DNA from: Polynucleobacter sp.
GTDB lineage: Bacteria; Pseudomonadota; Gammaproteobacteria; Burkholderiales; Burkholderiaceae
DNA length: 40,646 nt
Direction of reading: 5' to 3'
Assembly: GCA_023254115.1 (NCBI GenBank)
Contig: JALQYK010000097.1
Location: forward strand, 1-40,646
The notes under the pieces are model-generated. The model was given only the letters and a program-made list of their open reading frames with translations. It was not told the origin of the DNA and ran no database searches. A program made the position numbers and the translations under genes. Positions 18,552 through 27,067 of the stretch are shown here, one piece after another (the stretch's first letter is position 1; each line of letters starts with the position of its first letter).

Positions 18552-19664
18552 CTGTCAAGACCGATCTATGCCCACATAAACTCTGATGCCATGCGCCATA
18601 ACTTGGAGCGGGTTAGAGAGCTCGTTCCTGGCTCAAAAGTATGGTCAGTTGTTAAGGCTAATGCTTATGGTCATGGCCTCGCTACCGCTCTAGATGGTTT
18701 AAAAACCACTGATGGATTTGCCCTGCTAGATCTTGCTGAAGCAAAGTTGTTGCGTGAAATGGGTTGGCAAGGACCTATTCTTTTGCTTGAGGGCTTATTT
18801 AACCAAGAAGACATATTCCAGGCATCAGATCTTCATTGTGACTGTGTGGTTCACCATATTGATCAAGTTGATTGGTTAGAGGCTCTTAGTGAGGCAAAAC
18901 ATGGTGTAAGCAGTCATCTACCAAAAATTTATTTAAAAATGAATACGGGGATGAATCGACTGGGCTTTAGACCCAATGAGTACAAAGAGATGTATCACCG
19001 CTTACATGCAAGCGGCTATGTTATTTCTCATATGACTCATTTTGCAAATGCTGACTATGTAGATCGCTCTCCAAGCGTCGATGAGCAGGCTGAAATTTTT
19101 CATCAAGCAATCGAGGGGTTTGAAGGAGAAAGGTCACTTGCCAATTCTGCAGCGGTTTTATGGCATCACCATATGATTTTTTCAGATTGGGTAAGACCTG
19201 GAATTATGCTTTATGGCGCATCACCATCTGGTAAATATGAAGATATCGAGCATGCTAAGTTACAAGCGGTGATGTCATTAAATTCAAAGATTATTGGCAT
19301 TCAACATTTAGATGCTCATGAATCGGTTGGATATGGTTCGAGGTATAAAACTGATGTGCCGATACGTATTGGTATTGTCGCTTGCGGTTATGCAGATGGT
19401 TATCCAAGACATGCTCCTGACGGCACACCTGTATGGGTTGCAGGTCCAAGCGGACTCTTAGATGGCAAAATTTGTCGTATGGCAGGTCAAGTATCGATGG
19501 ACATGATTACAGTTGATATCACTGATATGCCTCATGTAGATGTCGGCACTGATGTTCAGTTGTGGGGTAATTTTCTACCTGTGGATGCAGTAGCTCAATC
19601 AGCGGGAACGATTGGTTATGAGTTGCTTTGCGCATTGGCACCAAGAGTGCCTAGAGTTAGTTAA
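18552..19664 (+). CDS. alr: Alanine racemase (probable CTG start)
   Basis: PLP enzyme converting L- to D-alanine for peptidoglycan. The PLP lysine is in VVKANAYGHG and the catalytic tyrosine in VGYGSRY. The frame is open from TTG 18480, but that start would add 24 residues unlike the family and would overlap lplT. CTG at 18552 gives MSRPIYAHINSDAMRHNL, the normal family N-terminus, places the PLP lysine at residue 35 (34-35 in E. coli enzymes), gives 370 aa, and has GTGAG six bases upstream. There is no in-frame ATG or GTG nearby; TTG 18522 is the other option. A strong terminator follows. Confidence 0.9.
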   Translation: MSRPIYAHINSDAMRHNLERVRELVPGSKVWSVVKANAYGHGLATALDGLKTTDGFALLDLAEAKLLREMGWQGPILLLEGLFNQEDIFQASDLHCDCVVHHIDQVDWLEALSEAKHGVSSHLPKIYLKMNTGMNRLGFRPNEYKEMYHRLHASGYVISHMTHFANADYVDRSPSVDEQAEIFHQAIEGFEGERSLANSAAVLWHHHMIFSDWVRPGIMLYGASPSGKYEDIEHAKLQAVMSLNSKIIGIQHLDAHESVGYGSRYKTDVPIRIGIVACGYADGYPRHAPDGTPVWVAGPSGLLDGKICRMAGQVSMDMITVDITDMPHVDVGTDVQLWGNFLPVDAVAQSAGTIGYELLCALAPRVPRVS

Positions 19665-19672
19665 AAGACCAT

Positions 19673-19701
19673 AAAAAAAGGAAGGGCAAACCTTCCTTTT
19701 T
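19673..19701. terminator. Bidirectional terminator between alr and bamD
   Basis: AAAAGGAAGG (19676-19685) pairs with CCTTCCTTTT (19691-19700) around GCAAA, flanked by A-rich and T-rich tracts. It can serve both convergent genes. Confidence 0.88.
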
Positions 19702-19718
19702 ACTTGTTAGCAAAATGC

Positions 19719-20582
19719 TTATTTACGCCAAATTTGCCACCAAGATGGTTTGTTTTCATCGGCATCAGCACGTTTACCAGTCACTAAGATTTTGCTGTTA
19801 GGGAAATTAAGTTTTAATACCCTTAATGCATCATTGCTAAGATCCTTCATATTTAGCGCTTCATATGACTTATAGAGGATATAAAGAGCTTCCTCAGTTG
19901 CTGGCGCTCTGTCATAGTCTGTAATTGCTCGCTGAGCACGATTTACGGCAGCTAAGTAGGCGCCGCGACGATAGTAGTAGCGCGCGGTATTTACATCGCT
20001 ATCAGCTAAAGAGTTAACGATATAGCGCATACGATCCAAAGCATCTGGCGTGTATTTACTTTCTGGATAACGAGTTGTGAGAGTTTTGAACGCCTCAAAA
20101 GCATCACGAGCAGCTCTTGGATCTCTCTCACTTAAATCTTGTCCAGTTAACTTACCAAGAAATCCCATGTTGTCATTAAATGTAATTAGGCCTTTGAGGT
20201 AATAGGCATAGTCAACATTAGGGTGCCCTGGATGCAGTTGAATAAATCGATCTACAGCAACAATAGCCTGGGCTAATTCACCATCTTTCCAATGACAATA
20301 TGCAACATTGATTTGTGCCTGTTGCGCATAAGGTCCAAAAGGATATCTAGCCTCGAGTTTTTCAAAATATTTAATGCATTTTGCATTGTCACCACCATCC
20401 ATAGCGTCTTTAGCTTCAACGTATAGTTTGTTTTGGGACCAGCCAGCAGTCTCATCATTGGCGTCTCCAGCACAGCCAGATAGCAGGGCAGTAGTGAATA
20501 ATAGGGATGCTGAACCAAGCCTAAGCAGTTTCAGACTTAAACTAATGTTACTTTTAGATGAAAGGGCACCAAATTTTGGCAT
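19719..20582 (-). CDS. bamD: Outer membrane assembly lipoprotein BamD
   Basis: Essential lipoprotein of the BAM complex that inserts beta-barrel proteins into the outer membrane. It is 287 aa. The signal peptide ends in the lipobox LLSGC with lipidated Cys37. TPR-type helices follow (AKDAMDGGDNAKCIKYFEKLEARYPFGPYAQQAQI and onward), including the conserved LHPGHPNVDYAYYLKGL region. ATG 20582 has a good ribosome binding site (AGGAG) on the minus strand. The gene overlaps the first 25 bases of divergent rluD, and its predicted -10 lies within rluD. Confidence 0.95.
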   Translation of the reverse strand: MPKFGALSSKSNISLSLKLLRLGSASLLFTTALLSGCAGDANDETAGWSQNKLYVEAKDAMDGGDNAKCIKYFEKLEARYPFGPYAQQAQINVAYCHWKDGELAQAIVAVDRFIQLHPGHPNVDYAYYLKGLITFNDNMGFLGKLTGQDLSERDPRAARDAFEAFKTLTTRYPESKYTPDALDRMRYIVNSLADSDVNTARYYYRRGAYLAAVNRAQRAITDYDRAPATEEALYILYKSYEALNMKDLSNDALRVLKLNFPNSKILVTGKRADADENKPSWWQIWRK

Positions 20583-21601
20583 TACCAGATTCTCCTGAGA
20601 TCAATGCATCCCATTATATCGATGAGGAAGAGTTTATTGCTGTAGTTGTGCCAGATAATTTGGCAGGAGAGCGCTTGGATAAGGTTTTGGCCCAATTAAT
20701 CCCTCAGCACTCTAGAAATCGTCTGCAATCTTGGATTGAAGGTGGTTTTGTAACTTTAGCTGGGTCACCCCTAAAAATTAGATATTCAGTGAGTGCTGGA
20801 GATCACATTATGGTTCTCCCTCAGGCCAGTGCAGAGGAGCAAGCCTATCAACCAGAAAATATTATGCTGGATGTCGTCTATGAAGATGATGATATTTTAG
20901 TTATTCATAAGCCTGCAGGCATGGTTGTTCATCCTGCAGCAGGAAATTGGTCTGGCACAGTCTTGAACGCTTTACTTCATCACTATCCAAGTATCGCAGC
21001 GGTACCACGCGCGGGCATTGTCCATCGTTTGGATAAGGATACTTCAGGGCTATTGATGATCGCAAAGACCCTCGAGGCACAAACTGATTTAGTGCGTCAG
21101 TTGCAGTCCAGGCAGGTAATTCGTCGTTACCTAGCATTTGCATGGGACCAAGTTAAATCCCAGACAGTTCATGCATCACTAGGCAGGGATCCGCGTGATA
21201 GATTGAAGATGGCATTACTCACAGGTTCAGCCAGTAAGCCAGCTGTGACTCATGTTCATCAACTAGAAACTGTTGATTTTCAGAAAACCAAAATATCACT
21301 GATCATGTGTCGTTTGGAGACAGGTAGAACACATCAAATCAGAGTGCATCTAGAGTCGATTGGTAATCCACTTGTCGGTGATCCAGTCTACAAAAAGAAA
21401 TTGCCACCTGATGCGTCAAGCATCTGCTTTGAAAGACCAGGGCAGGCCCTGCACGCAGCTGTTTTAGGCATAGAACACCCCAGAACCAAAGAGTCGATGA
21501 TTTGGAAAGCTCCATTACCGTCCGATATGCAGCAATTGGGTGAACATCTTGGTTTTAGTGCATCTTGTTTATGGCCGAACTGGGAATCATTTGATGTTTG
21601 A
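20558..21601 (+). CDS. rluD: 23S rRNA pseudouridine synthase RluD
   Basis: Makes pseudouridines at positions 1911, 1915 and 1917 of 23S rRNA (E. coli numbering). It is 347 aa. An N-terminal S4-type RNA-binding domain (about 35-95, GERLDKVLAQLIPQHSRNRLQSWI) is followed by the RluA-family catalytic domain with HRLDKDTSG, in which Asp159 is the nucleophile. ATG 20558 has no clear ribosome binding site. TTG 20576, with AAAGGG upstream, is an alternative giving a shorter N-terminus. Either way the start region overlaps divergent bamD. Its end overlaps the pgeF start by 8 bases, so the two are translationally coupled. Confidence 0.92.
   Translation: MKGHQILALPDSPEINASHYIDEEEFIAVVVPDNLAGERLDKVLAQLIPQHSRNRLQSWIEGGFVTLAGSPLKIRYSVSAGDHIMVLPQASAEEQAYQPENIMLDVVYEDDDILVIHKPAGMVVHPAAGNWSGTVLNALLHHYPSIAAVPRAGIVHRLDKDTSGLLMIAKTLEAQTDLVRQLQSRQVIRRYLAFAWDQVKSQTVHASLGRDPRDRLKMALLTGSASKPAVTHVHQLETVDFQKTKISLIMCRLETGRTHQIRVHLESIGNPLVGDPVYKKKLPPDASSICFERPGQALHAAVLGIEHPRTKESMIWKAPLPSDMQQLGEHLGFSASCLWPNWESFDV
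20613..20618 (-). promoter_or_regulatory. Predicted -10 element of bamD, inside rluD
   Basis: A perfect TATAAT on the minus strand lies 31-36 bases upstream of the bamD ATG, placing the transcription start near 20606 and leaving a short leader that holds the AGGAG site. The -35 is poor. It falls within the 5' codons of the divergent rluD. Confidence 0.45.
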
Positions 21602-22358
21602 TGATTCAATCAAAGCCAACTGCTTTATTCCCCAAAATATAGATATTCTGTTCACGAATAGGAGCGGTGGATATAGCTTGCCCCCTTATGACAGCTTTAA
21701 CCTAGCAACCCATGTTGGTGATAATTTAAATGTGGTTGAAAGAAACAGAGGCTTATTAATAGAAAAATTACCCAATCAGCCGATTTGGCTTAATCAAATT
21801 CATGGTTCAGAGGTCTTTGATGCAGATGTTTGGAATGGTAATTTGATACCTACAGCTGATGCTGCAGTCACCACAAAGAAGAATCGGGTTCTAGCGATAT
21901 TAACTGCGGACTGTTTACCTATTTTATTGTCAACAACAGACGGTTCAGTGATCGGAGCAGTCCATGCTGGTTGGCGAGGCTTAGCTAGCGGAGTGATTGA
22001 AAAAACTGTTGAATTGATGCGAGAGAAAATAATTATTCAAGATTCTCAACAGAAGATCAGGGCATATTTTGGGGTGGCCATTGGACCTCGATCATTTGAA
22101 GTTGGCGAAGATGTGGTGAGTGTATTTGTTGACTATGACCCACGGGCATTGAAATCATTTGCCTCAAGTAAGCAGGCTGGTAAGTACTTGGCAGATATAT
22201 ATGGCTTGGCTAAAGACAGGTTACATGCTGTGGGTATCAATGATATTGACGGTGGTGATAATTGCACATATGAGAATATGAATTTTTTCTCATATCGCAG
22301 AGATCGCATTACTGGTCGGATGGCTAGTTTCATCTGGATCAAAAACATAATAAGTTAA
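21594..22358 (+). CDS. pgeF: Peptidoglycan editing factor PgeF (YfiH/LACC1 family, formerly 'polyphenol oxidase')
   Basis: Cytosolic zinc-binding protein that, in E. coli, corrects mis-incorporated serine in the UDP-MurNAc peptide; animal relatives are purine nucleoside enzymes. It is 254 aa from ATG 21594, which overlaps the rluD stop. With that start, the zinc-site residues fall at His70, Cys107 and His124 (NQIHGSEV, LTADCLPILL, GAVHAGWRG), nearly identical to the E. coli numbering, which supports the start over the longer frame from 21540. Further signatures are the SGGYS segment and IGPRSFEVGEDV. It is the last gene before the PHA cluster. Confidence 0.92.
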   Translation: MFDDSIKANCFIPQNIDILFTNRSGGYSLPPYDSFNLATHVGDNLNVVERNRGLLIEKLPNQPIWLNQIHGSEVFDADVWNGNLIPTADAAVTTKKNRVLAILTADCLPILLSTTDGSVIGAVHAGWRGLASGVIEKTVELMREKIIIQDSQQKIRAYFGVAIGPRSFEVGEDVVSVFVDYDPRALKSFASSKQAGKYLADIYGLAKDRLHAVGINDIDGGDNCTYENMNFFSYRRDRITGRMASFIWIKNIIS

Positions 22359-22377
22359 GGCTTATTAAGTAAGCTTT
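22357..22377 (+). terminator. Weak hairpin after pgeF, possible terminator
   Basis: AAGGCTTA pairs with TAAGCTTT (one G-U pair) around TTAAG, overlapping the pgeF stop codon, but only a short T-run follows. It may reduce read-through into phaC. Confidence 0.3.
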
Positions 22378-22478
22378 CCACAAGTTTCAGATAGGGTTAA
22401 TTCTTATAACGATTTCCCGAATAAAACCTCAGAATAGGGGTTAGACAAAAGGTCAATAATTACATTTAAGGGAACGTT

Positions 22479-24110
22479 ATGGTGAATATGCAAGGCTTTG
22501 GTCCAGGTCCTAGCCTAGCTCCTCAGCATATGGCTTTAATTCCACCTGAGAAATTAGTGGAGATTGAGCAGCAGTATGCCAAAGAGTTATCTGCTTTATG
22601 GGCCAATCCAACCGGTACACCAATTACAGATCGTCGCTTTAGAGCTGATGCATGGCAAAACCCTTGGAATCAGGCAACAGTTAATTTTTATTTACTTAAT
22701 TCTCGTCATCTACTCAATCTAGCAGATGCCGTAGAAGCTGAAGCTAAAGTTAGGCAAAGAATTCGCTTTAGTATCGAACAAATGATTGACGCAATGTCGC
22801 CGTCAAATTTTCTAGCAACTAATCCTGAGGCTCAGCAACGTCTAATTGAAACTAAAGGAGAGTCTTTGCGTACCGGCATTCTTAATGCCTTGCAGGACTT
22901 AGGAAAGGGTAAGGTTTCACAGACAGATGAGTCTGCTTTTGAGGTTGGTAAGAATGTTGCAACTTCTGAAGGTGCAGTTGTCTATCAAACCAAGCTATTT
23001 CAAATCATTCAGTACAAACCTCTAACGGCAAAAGTTTATGAGCGTCCATACTTAATGATTCCACCATGCATCAATAAGTACTATATTTTGGACCTTCAAC
23101 CAGAGAGTTCAGTGGTTCGTTATTTGGTTGAGCAGGGGCACACTGTGTACTTGGTTTCTTGGAAAAATCCTGATCCGTCAATGGCAGATACAACTTGGGA
23201 TGATTACATTGGCGATGGGGCAATTCATGCCATTGAAACAGTTCAAGATATCAGCGGTCAAAAGCAGATCAACATCCTAGGATTCTGCGTTGGCGGCACA
23301 ATCACAACTACAGCGCTTGCAGTATTAGCGGCTAGAAATAAACATCCAGCTGCCAGCTTAACGCTACTTACAACCTTGTTAGATTTTTCAGATACAGGTA
23401 TTTTGGATGTCTTCGTTGATGAAGCTTTAGTAAGCCTCAGAGAAAATAGTATCGGCGGCAAGAATGGTGGCAAATGCGGCATGTTAAGAGGAGTGGAGTT
23501 AGCTAATACTTTCTCATTCTTGCGCCCAAATGACTTGGTTTGGAATTATGTTGTAGATAACTATCTCAAGGGAAATTCTCCGCCACCGTTTGATTTACTT
23601 TACTGGAATGGCGATTCAACAAATCTACCTGGTGCTATGTACTCATGGTATCTACGCCATTTATATTTGCAAAATGAGCTCAAAGTTCCAGGCAAGCTAA
23701 CTATCTGTGGTGAAAAAGTTGATCTAGGCAAAATCAAATGCCCAGTCTACTTATATGCATCCAGAGAAGACCACATTGTTCCTTGGTGGTCTGCCTATGA
23801 ATCAGTAAAATTATTAAAGGGTGCAAAAGTTCATTTCGTTCTTGGGGCATCAGGTCACATTGCAGGGGTTATTAACCCTCCTGCGAAGAAAAAACGTAAT
23901 TACTGGGCTAATTCGAAACTACCTACAACTGCTGATGCATGGTTCGATGGAGCAAAAGAAATTCCCGGCAGTTGGTGGCCTGATTGGGCTAAGTGGTTAG
24001 TTCCTCATAGCGGCAAACAAAAGTCTGCTCCTAAATCTTACGGAAACACCAAGTACAAAGTAATTGAAAAAGCACCAGGCTCTTACGTTAAAGAAAAAGC
24101 CATTGATTAA
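22479..24110 (+). CDS. phaC: Class I polyhydroxyalkanoate synthase
   Basis: Polymerises (R)-3-hydroxyacyl-CoA into PHA at the granule surface. It is 543 aa, slightly shorter than class I enzymes of about 560-590 aa because the N-terminal region is short. The alpha/beta-hydrolase triad is visible: Cys270 in the lipase-like box GFCVGG, Asp431 in REDHIVPW and His460 in SGHIAG. YLVSWKNPD and the WNGDSTNLPG motif are family hallmarks. ATG 22479 has AAGGGA upstream; TATAAC (22405-22410) is a possible -10. It is followed by phaB without an intervening phaA. Class I is chosen because no phaE or phaR(synthase subunit) partner is present and the length fits. Confidence 0.95.
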   Translation: MVNMQGFGPGPSLAPQHMALIPPEKLVEIEQQYAKELSALWANPTGTPITDRRFRADAWQNPWNQATVNFYLLNSRHLLNLADAVEAEAKVRQRIRFSIEQMIDAMSPSNFLATNPEAQQRLIETKGESLRTGILNALQDLGKGKVSQTDESAFEVGKNVATSEGAVVYQTKLFQIIQYKPLTAKVYERPYLMIPPCINKYYILDLQPESSVVRYLVEQGHTVYLVSWKNPDPSMADTTWDDYIGDGAIHAIETVQDISGQKQINILGFCVGGTITTTALAVLAARNKHPAASLTLLTTLLDFSDTGILDVFVDEALVSLRENSIGGKNGGKCGMLRGVELANTFSFLRPNDLVWNYVVDNYLKGNSPPPFDLLYWNGDSTNLPGAMYSWYLRHLYLQNELKVPGKLTICGEKVDLGKIKCPVYLYASREDHIVPWWSAYESVKLLKGAKVHFVLGASGHIAGVINPPAKKKRNYWANSKLPTTADAWFDGAKEIPGSWWPDWAKWLVPHSGKQKSAPKSYGNTKYKVIEKAPGSYVKEKAID

Positions 24111-24161
24111 TTATTAGTAATTTTTAAAGTTGTAATGCACTCAAATTAAGGGAGAAGAAGA

Positions 24162-24902
24162 ATGAGTCAGAAGATCGCGTATGTAACAGGTGGTATGGGT
24201 GGTATCGGTACCGCTATTTGCCAACGTTTGGCTAAAGATGGTTTTAAAGTGATTGCTGGTTGCGGTCCTAACTCACCTCGCAAAGATAGATGGTTGGCTG
24301 AGCAAAAAGCTTTAGGGTTTGATTTCACAGCGTCAGAAGGTAACGTTGGTGATTGGGAGAGCACGGTAGCTGCTTTTAATAAAGTAAAAGCAGAGCATGG
24401 CAAAGTAGATGTGTTGGTAAACAACGCAGGCATTACTCGTGACACAGTTTTCCGTAAGATGACACCAGAAGATTGGCGCGCTGTTATTGACACTAACTTG
24501 AACTCATTGTTCAACGTTACTAAACAAGTCATTGATGGTATGGTTGACGCAGGTTGGGGCCGAATCATTAATATTTCTTCTGTTAATGGTCAAAAAGGCC
24601 AATTTGGTCAATCAAACTATGCAACAGCAAAAGCTGGTATTCATGGTTTTACTATGTCTTTAGCACAAGAAACTGCTTCTAAGGGTGTAACAGTTAATAC
24701 TGTATCGCCTGGTTACATTGGCACAGATATGGTTACAGCTATCCGTGAAGATGTGCTTGAGAAAATTATTTCAACCATTCCAGTTAAGCGTTTGGGAACA
24801 CCTGACGAGATCGCTTCTATTGTTTCTTGGTTGGCATCTGACCAAGGTGGTTTCTCAACCGGTGCAGACTTCTCGTTAAACGGTGGTTTACATATGGGCT
24901 AA
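24162..24902 (+). CDS. phaB: Acetoacetyl-CoA reductase (NADPH)
   Basis: Short-chain dehydrogenase that reduces acetoacetyl-CoA to (R)-3-hydroxybutyryl-CoA for PhaC. It is 246 aa. The cofactor loop is TGGMGGIG (9-16), NNAG is at 87-90, and the catalytic residues Ser140, Tyr153 and Lys157 match the numbering of the Cupriavidus enzyme. ATG 24162 follows a strong GGGAGAAG site, 51 bases after phaC. PhaB is preferred over FabG because of the CGPNSPRK loop, the VNGQKGQFGQSNY motif and the operon. Confidence 0.95.
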   Translation: MSQKIAYVTGGMGGIGTAICQRLAKDGFKVIAGCGPNSPRKDRWLAEQKALGFDFTASEGNVGDWESTVAAFNKVKAEHGKVDVLVNNAGITRDTVFRKMTPEDWRAVIDTNLNSLFNVTKQVIDGMVDAGWGRIINISSVNGQKGQFGQSNYATAKAGIHGFTMSLAQETASKGVTVNTVSPGYIGTDMVTAIREDVLEKIISTIPVKRLGTPDEIASIVSWLASDQGGFSTGADFSLNGGLHMG

Positions 24903-24943
24903 GCAATTCCATGCCCCCAAAAAGGGCATCTTGCTTAGTTTTT
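24901..24943 (+). terminator. Terminator of phaC-phaB
   Basis: A two-part hairpin: AAGCAA pairs with TTGCTT outside, and ATGCCC pairs with GGGCAT inside, with a small internal loop, followed after AG by five T. It begins on the phaB stop codon. It separates phaCB from phaR. Confidence 0.65.
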
Positions 24944-24965
24944 AGGCTTGGGCTTGATTTACACA

Positions 24966-24971
24966 TACAAT
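24966..24971 (+). promoter_or_regulatory. Predicted -10 element of phaR-rimO
   Basis: TACAAT (5 of 6) lies 34 bases before the phaR ATG and after the phaB terminator; the -35 is weak. Transcription would start near 24978, giving a leader of about 22 bases without a ribosome binding site. Confidence 0.4.
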
Positions 24972-24999
24972 ATGCGTATTCAAGCCCCAATTATTTGAT

Positions 25000-25551
25000 A
25001 TGGTCACAAAAAGACAATCTGCAAAAACAGCTGGCGTTAGGATAATTAAAAAATATCCTAATCGTCGTCTTTACGATACTCAAACCAGTACATATGTCAC
25101 TTTGTCAGATGTTAAAGGCTTGGTGCTTGCTCATGATGATTTTAAAGTTGTTGATGCCAAGACAGATGAGGACTTAACGCGAGCTATTCTTTTACAGATT
25201 ATTTTGGAAGAAGAGGCTGGCGGAGTTCCGCTATTCACAACTCCTATGTTGTCCCAGATGATTAGATTCTATGGTCACTCAATGCAAGGTATGGTAGGTG
25301 GCATGTTAGAGAAAAATATTCAATCATTCATAGACATGCAAAGTCAATTCGCGGAGCAGTCTAAACAGGGTGGTGCAACCCCTGAAAGTTGGGCTCAATT
25401 CATGAATATGCAAAACCCAATGATGCAAATGGGTAACTACATCGAGCAGAGTAAAAATTTATTTACTCAAATGCAAGAAAAAATGAAAGATCAAACTCCT
25501 AATGTATTTACTGGGTTTCCTTTCACAACTCCCAATAAGAGCGATAAATAA
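25000..25551 (+). CDS. phaR: PHA synthesis repressor PhaR
   Basis: DNA-binding protein that also binds PHA granules and represses phasin synthesis until polymer is present. It is 183 aa. The N-terminal DNA-binding domain contains IIKKYPNRRLYDTQTSTYVTL, which defines the family, and the central GVPLFTTPMLSQMIRFYGHSMQG block is the granule-associated domain. The C-terminus is glutamine- and methionine-rich (MQNPMMQMGNYIEQSKNLFTQMQ). No phasin gene is in the window, so its main target is elsewhere. ATG 25000 has no visible ribosome binding site. Its stop directly abuts the rimO TTG. Confidence 0.95.
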   Translation: MVTKRQSAKTAGVRIIKKYPNRRLYDTQTSTYVTLSDVKGLVLAHDDFKVVDAKTDEDLTRAILLQIILEEEAGGVPLFTTPMLSQMIRFYGHSMQGMVGGMLEKNIQSFIDMQSQFAEQSKQGGATPESWAQFMNMQNPMMQMGNYIEQSKNLFTQMQEKMKDQTPNVFTGFPFTTPNKSDK

Positions 25552-26910
25552 TTGAGTGGCAAGATTGGTTTTGTTTCCTTAGGTTGCCCTAAGGCATTAG
25601 TTGATGCTGAGCGCATCGTTACACAACTGCGTGCTGAAGGGTATGAGATTGCAAAGGATTATGCAGGCTCTGACCTTGTTGTAGTTAACACTTGTGGCTT
25701 TATTGATTCAGCTGTCCAAGAGAGCTTGGATGCGATTGGTGAAGCGCTTGCAGAAAATGGCAAGGTCATTGTGACTGGGTGCTTGGGAGCAAAAAAAAAT
25801 GCTGATGGTACTGATGTGGTTACATCAGTACACCCCAAAGTTTTAGCTGTTACGGGTCCTCATGCAGCTGATGAGGTATTGTCTGCCGTTCATCAACACC
25901 TACCTAAAGCACATGACCCTTTCTCAGATTTAGTACCTAAAGCAGGGGTTAAGCTAACTCCCAAGCATTATGCGTATCTAAAAATTTCAGAAGGGTGTAA
26001 TCACCGCTGCACGTTTTGCATCATTCCTAGTTTGCGCGGAGATTTGGTTTCTCGACCAATTGGTGATGTGCTACTGGAGGCTCAACATTTATTTGAAGCA
26101 GGCGTTAAAGAGCTACTGGTAGTTTCACAAGACACAAGTGCCTATGGTGTAGATGTTCAATATCGAACGGGCTTTTGGGATGGTCGCCCTGTTAAAGCCA
26201 AATTATTTGATATGGTTGAGGCGCTCGGCAAATTAGCTCGTCAACATGATGCATGGGTACGCTTGCATTATGTTTATCCCTATCCGCATGTCGATGAAAT
26301 ACTGCCTATCATGGCCGGTTTTGCAGATGAGGGTAGTGGCGTTCTGCCATATTTAGATATACCCATGCAACACGCACACCCAGATGTGCTCAAACGTATG
26401 AAGCGTCCTGCGAGTGGCGAAAAAAATTTAGATCGTATTCAGGCATGGCGTAAAGCTTGTCCTGATTTAACCATCAGAAGTACCTTCATAGCAGGATTTC
26501 CGGGAGAAACAGAAGAGGAATTTAATTACTTACTGGAGTTTATGCGTGAGGCAAAGATAGATAGAGCGGGTTGTTTTGCATACTCACCAGTAGAGGGTGC
26601 TAAGGCTAACGAGCTAGATGGTGCATTACCAGATGCCCTTCGGAATGAGCGTCAAGCAAGATTTATGGCTGTCGCTGAAGAGATTTCTACTCAACTTCTT
26701 CAAGCCAAGGTTGGTAAGCGCATCAAGGTGATTGTTGATTCTGTCAATGGTCAGAGTGGAGTGGGTCGCAGTCAGTCTGATGCCCCTGAGATCGACGGTC
26801 TAGTTCACTTATTACCCACAGATAAGATTTCTAAAAAGTATCGAGTGGGCGATTTTGTCAAAGCAACAGTTGTCGGCACTCAGGGTCATGACCTAATCGC
26901 TCAGCTCTAG
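25552..26910 (+). CDS. rimO: Ribosomal protein uS12 (Asp89) methylthiotransferase RimO
   Basis: Radical-SAM enzyme that methylthiolates an aspartate of ribosomal protein S12. It is 452 aa. The N-terminal MTTase domain has Cys12, Cys48 and Cys77 for the auxiliary [4Fe-4S] cluster. The radical-SAM motif is C149-NHR-C153-TF-C156, and a C-terminal TRAM domain (about 385-452) is present. RimO rather than MiaB is indicated by the [11 protein letters not shown] and [18 protein letters not shown] signatures. The start is TTG 25552, right after the phaR TAA; no other start fits the conserved N-terminus. Confidence 0.96.
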   Translation: MSGKIGFVSLGCPKALVDAERIVTQLRAEGYEIAKDYAGSDLVVVNTCGFIDSAVQESLDAIGEALAENGKVIVTGCLGAKKNADGTDVVTSVHPKVLAVTGPHAADEVLSAVHQHLPKAHDPFSDLVPKAGVKLTPKHYAYLKISEGCNHRCTFCIIPSLRGDLVSRPIGDVLLEAQHLFEAGVKELLVVSQDTSAYGVDVQYRTGFWDGRPVKAKLFDMVEALGKLARQHDAWVRLHYVYPYPHVDEILPIMAGFADEGSGVLPYLDIPMQHAHPDVLKRMKRPASGEKNLDRIQAWRKACPDLTIRSTFIAGFPGETEEEFNYLLEFMREAKIDRAGCFAYSPVEGAKANELDGALPDALRNERQARFMAVAEEISTQLLQAKVGKRIKVIVDSVNGQSGVGRSQSDAPEIDGLVHLLPTDKISKKYRVGDFVKATVVGTQGHDLIAQL

Positions 26911-27067
26911 TTTTAATCAGAATTCCTTCATCTAAATCAATTATTAGTCGTATTTTTATGAGTGATTACCCTTGGTAAGTACTAATAGATTGTTTTAGAC
27001 AGTTACTCGTAAGATTAGCCCTACAGACTAGTTTTTCTATTAATAACAAGTAACAAGGGAGTTCCAG

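Noticed and set aside
21540..21593. Longer PgeF starting inside rluD
   Set aside because: The zinc-site numbering fits the ATG at 21594, and the extra residues only reflect the rluD coding sequence in another frame.
24167..24568. 133-aa open frame antisense to phaB
   Set aside because: It lies wholly opposite a strongly supported gene, has no ribosome binding site and its composition follows from the phaB codons.
26911..27067. Possible small gene or RNA between rimO and the thiolase
   Set aside because: Only very short frames and no convincing hairpin or promoter pair were seen; it probably just holds the thiolase promoter.
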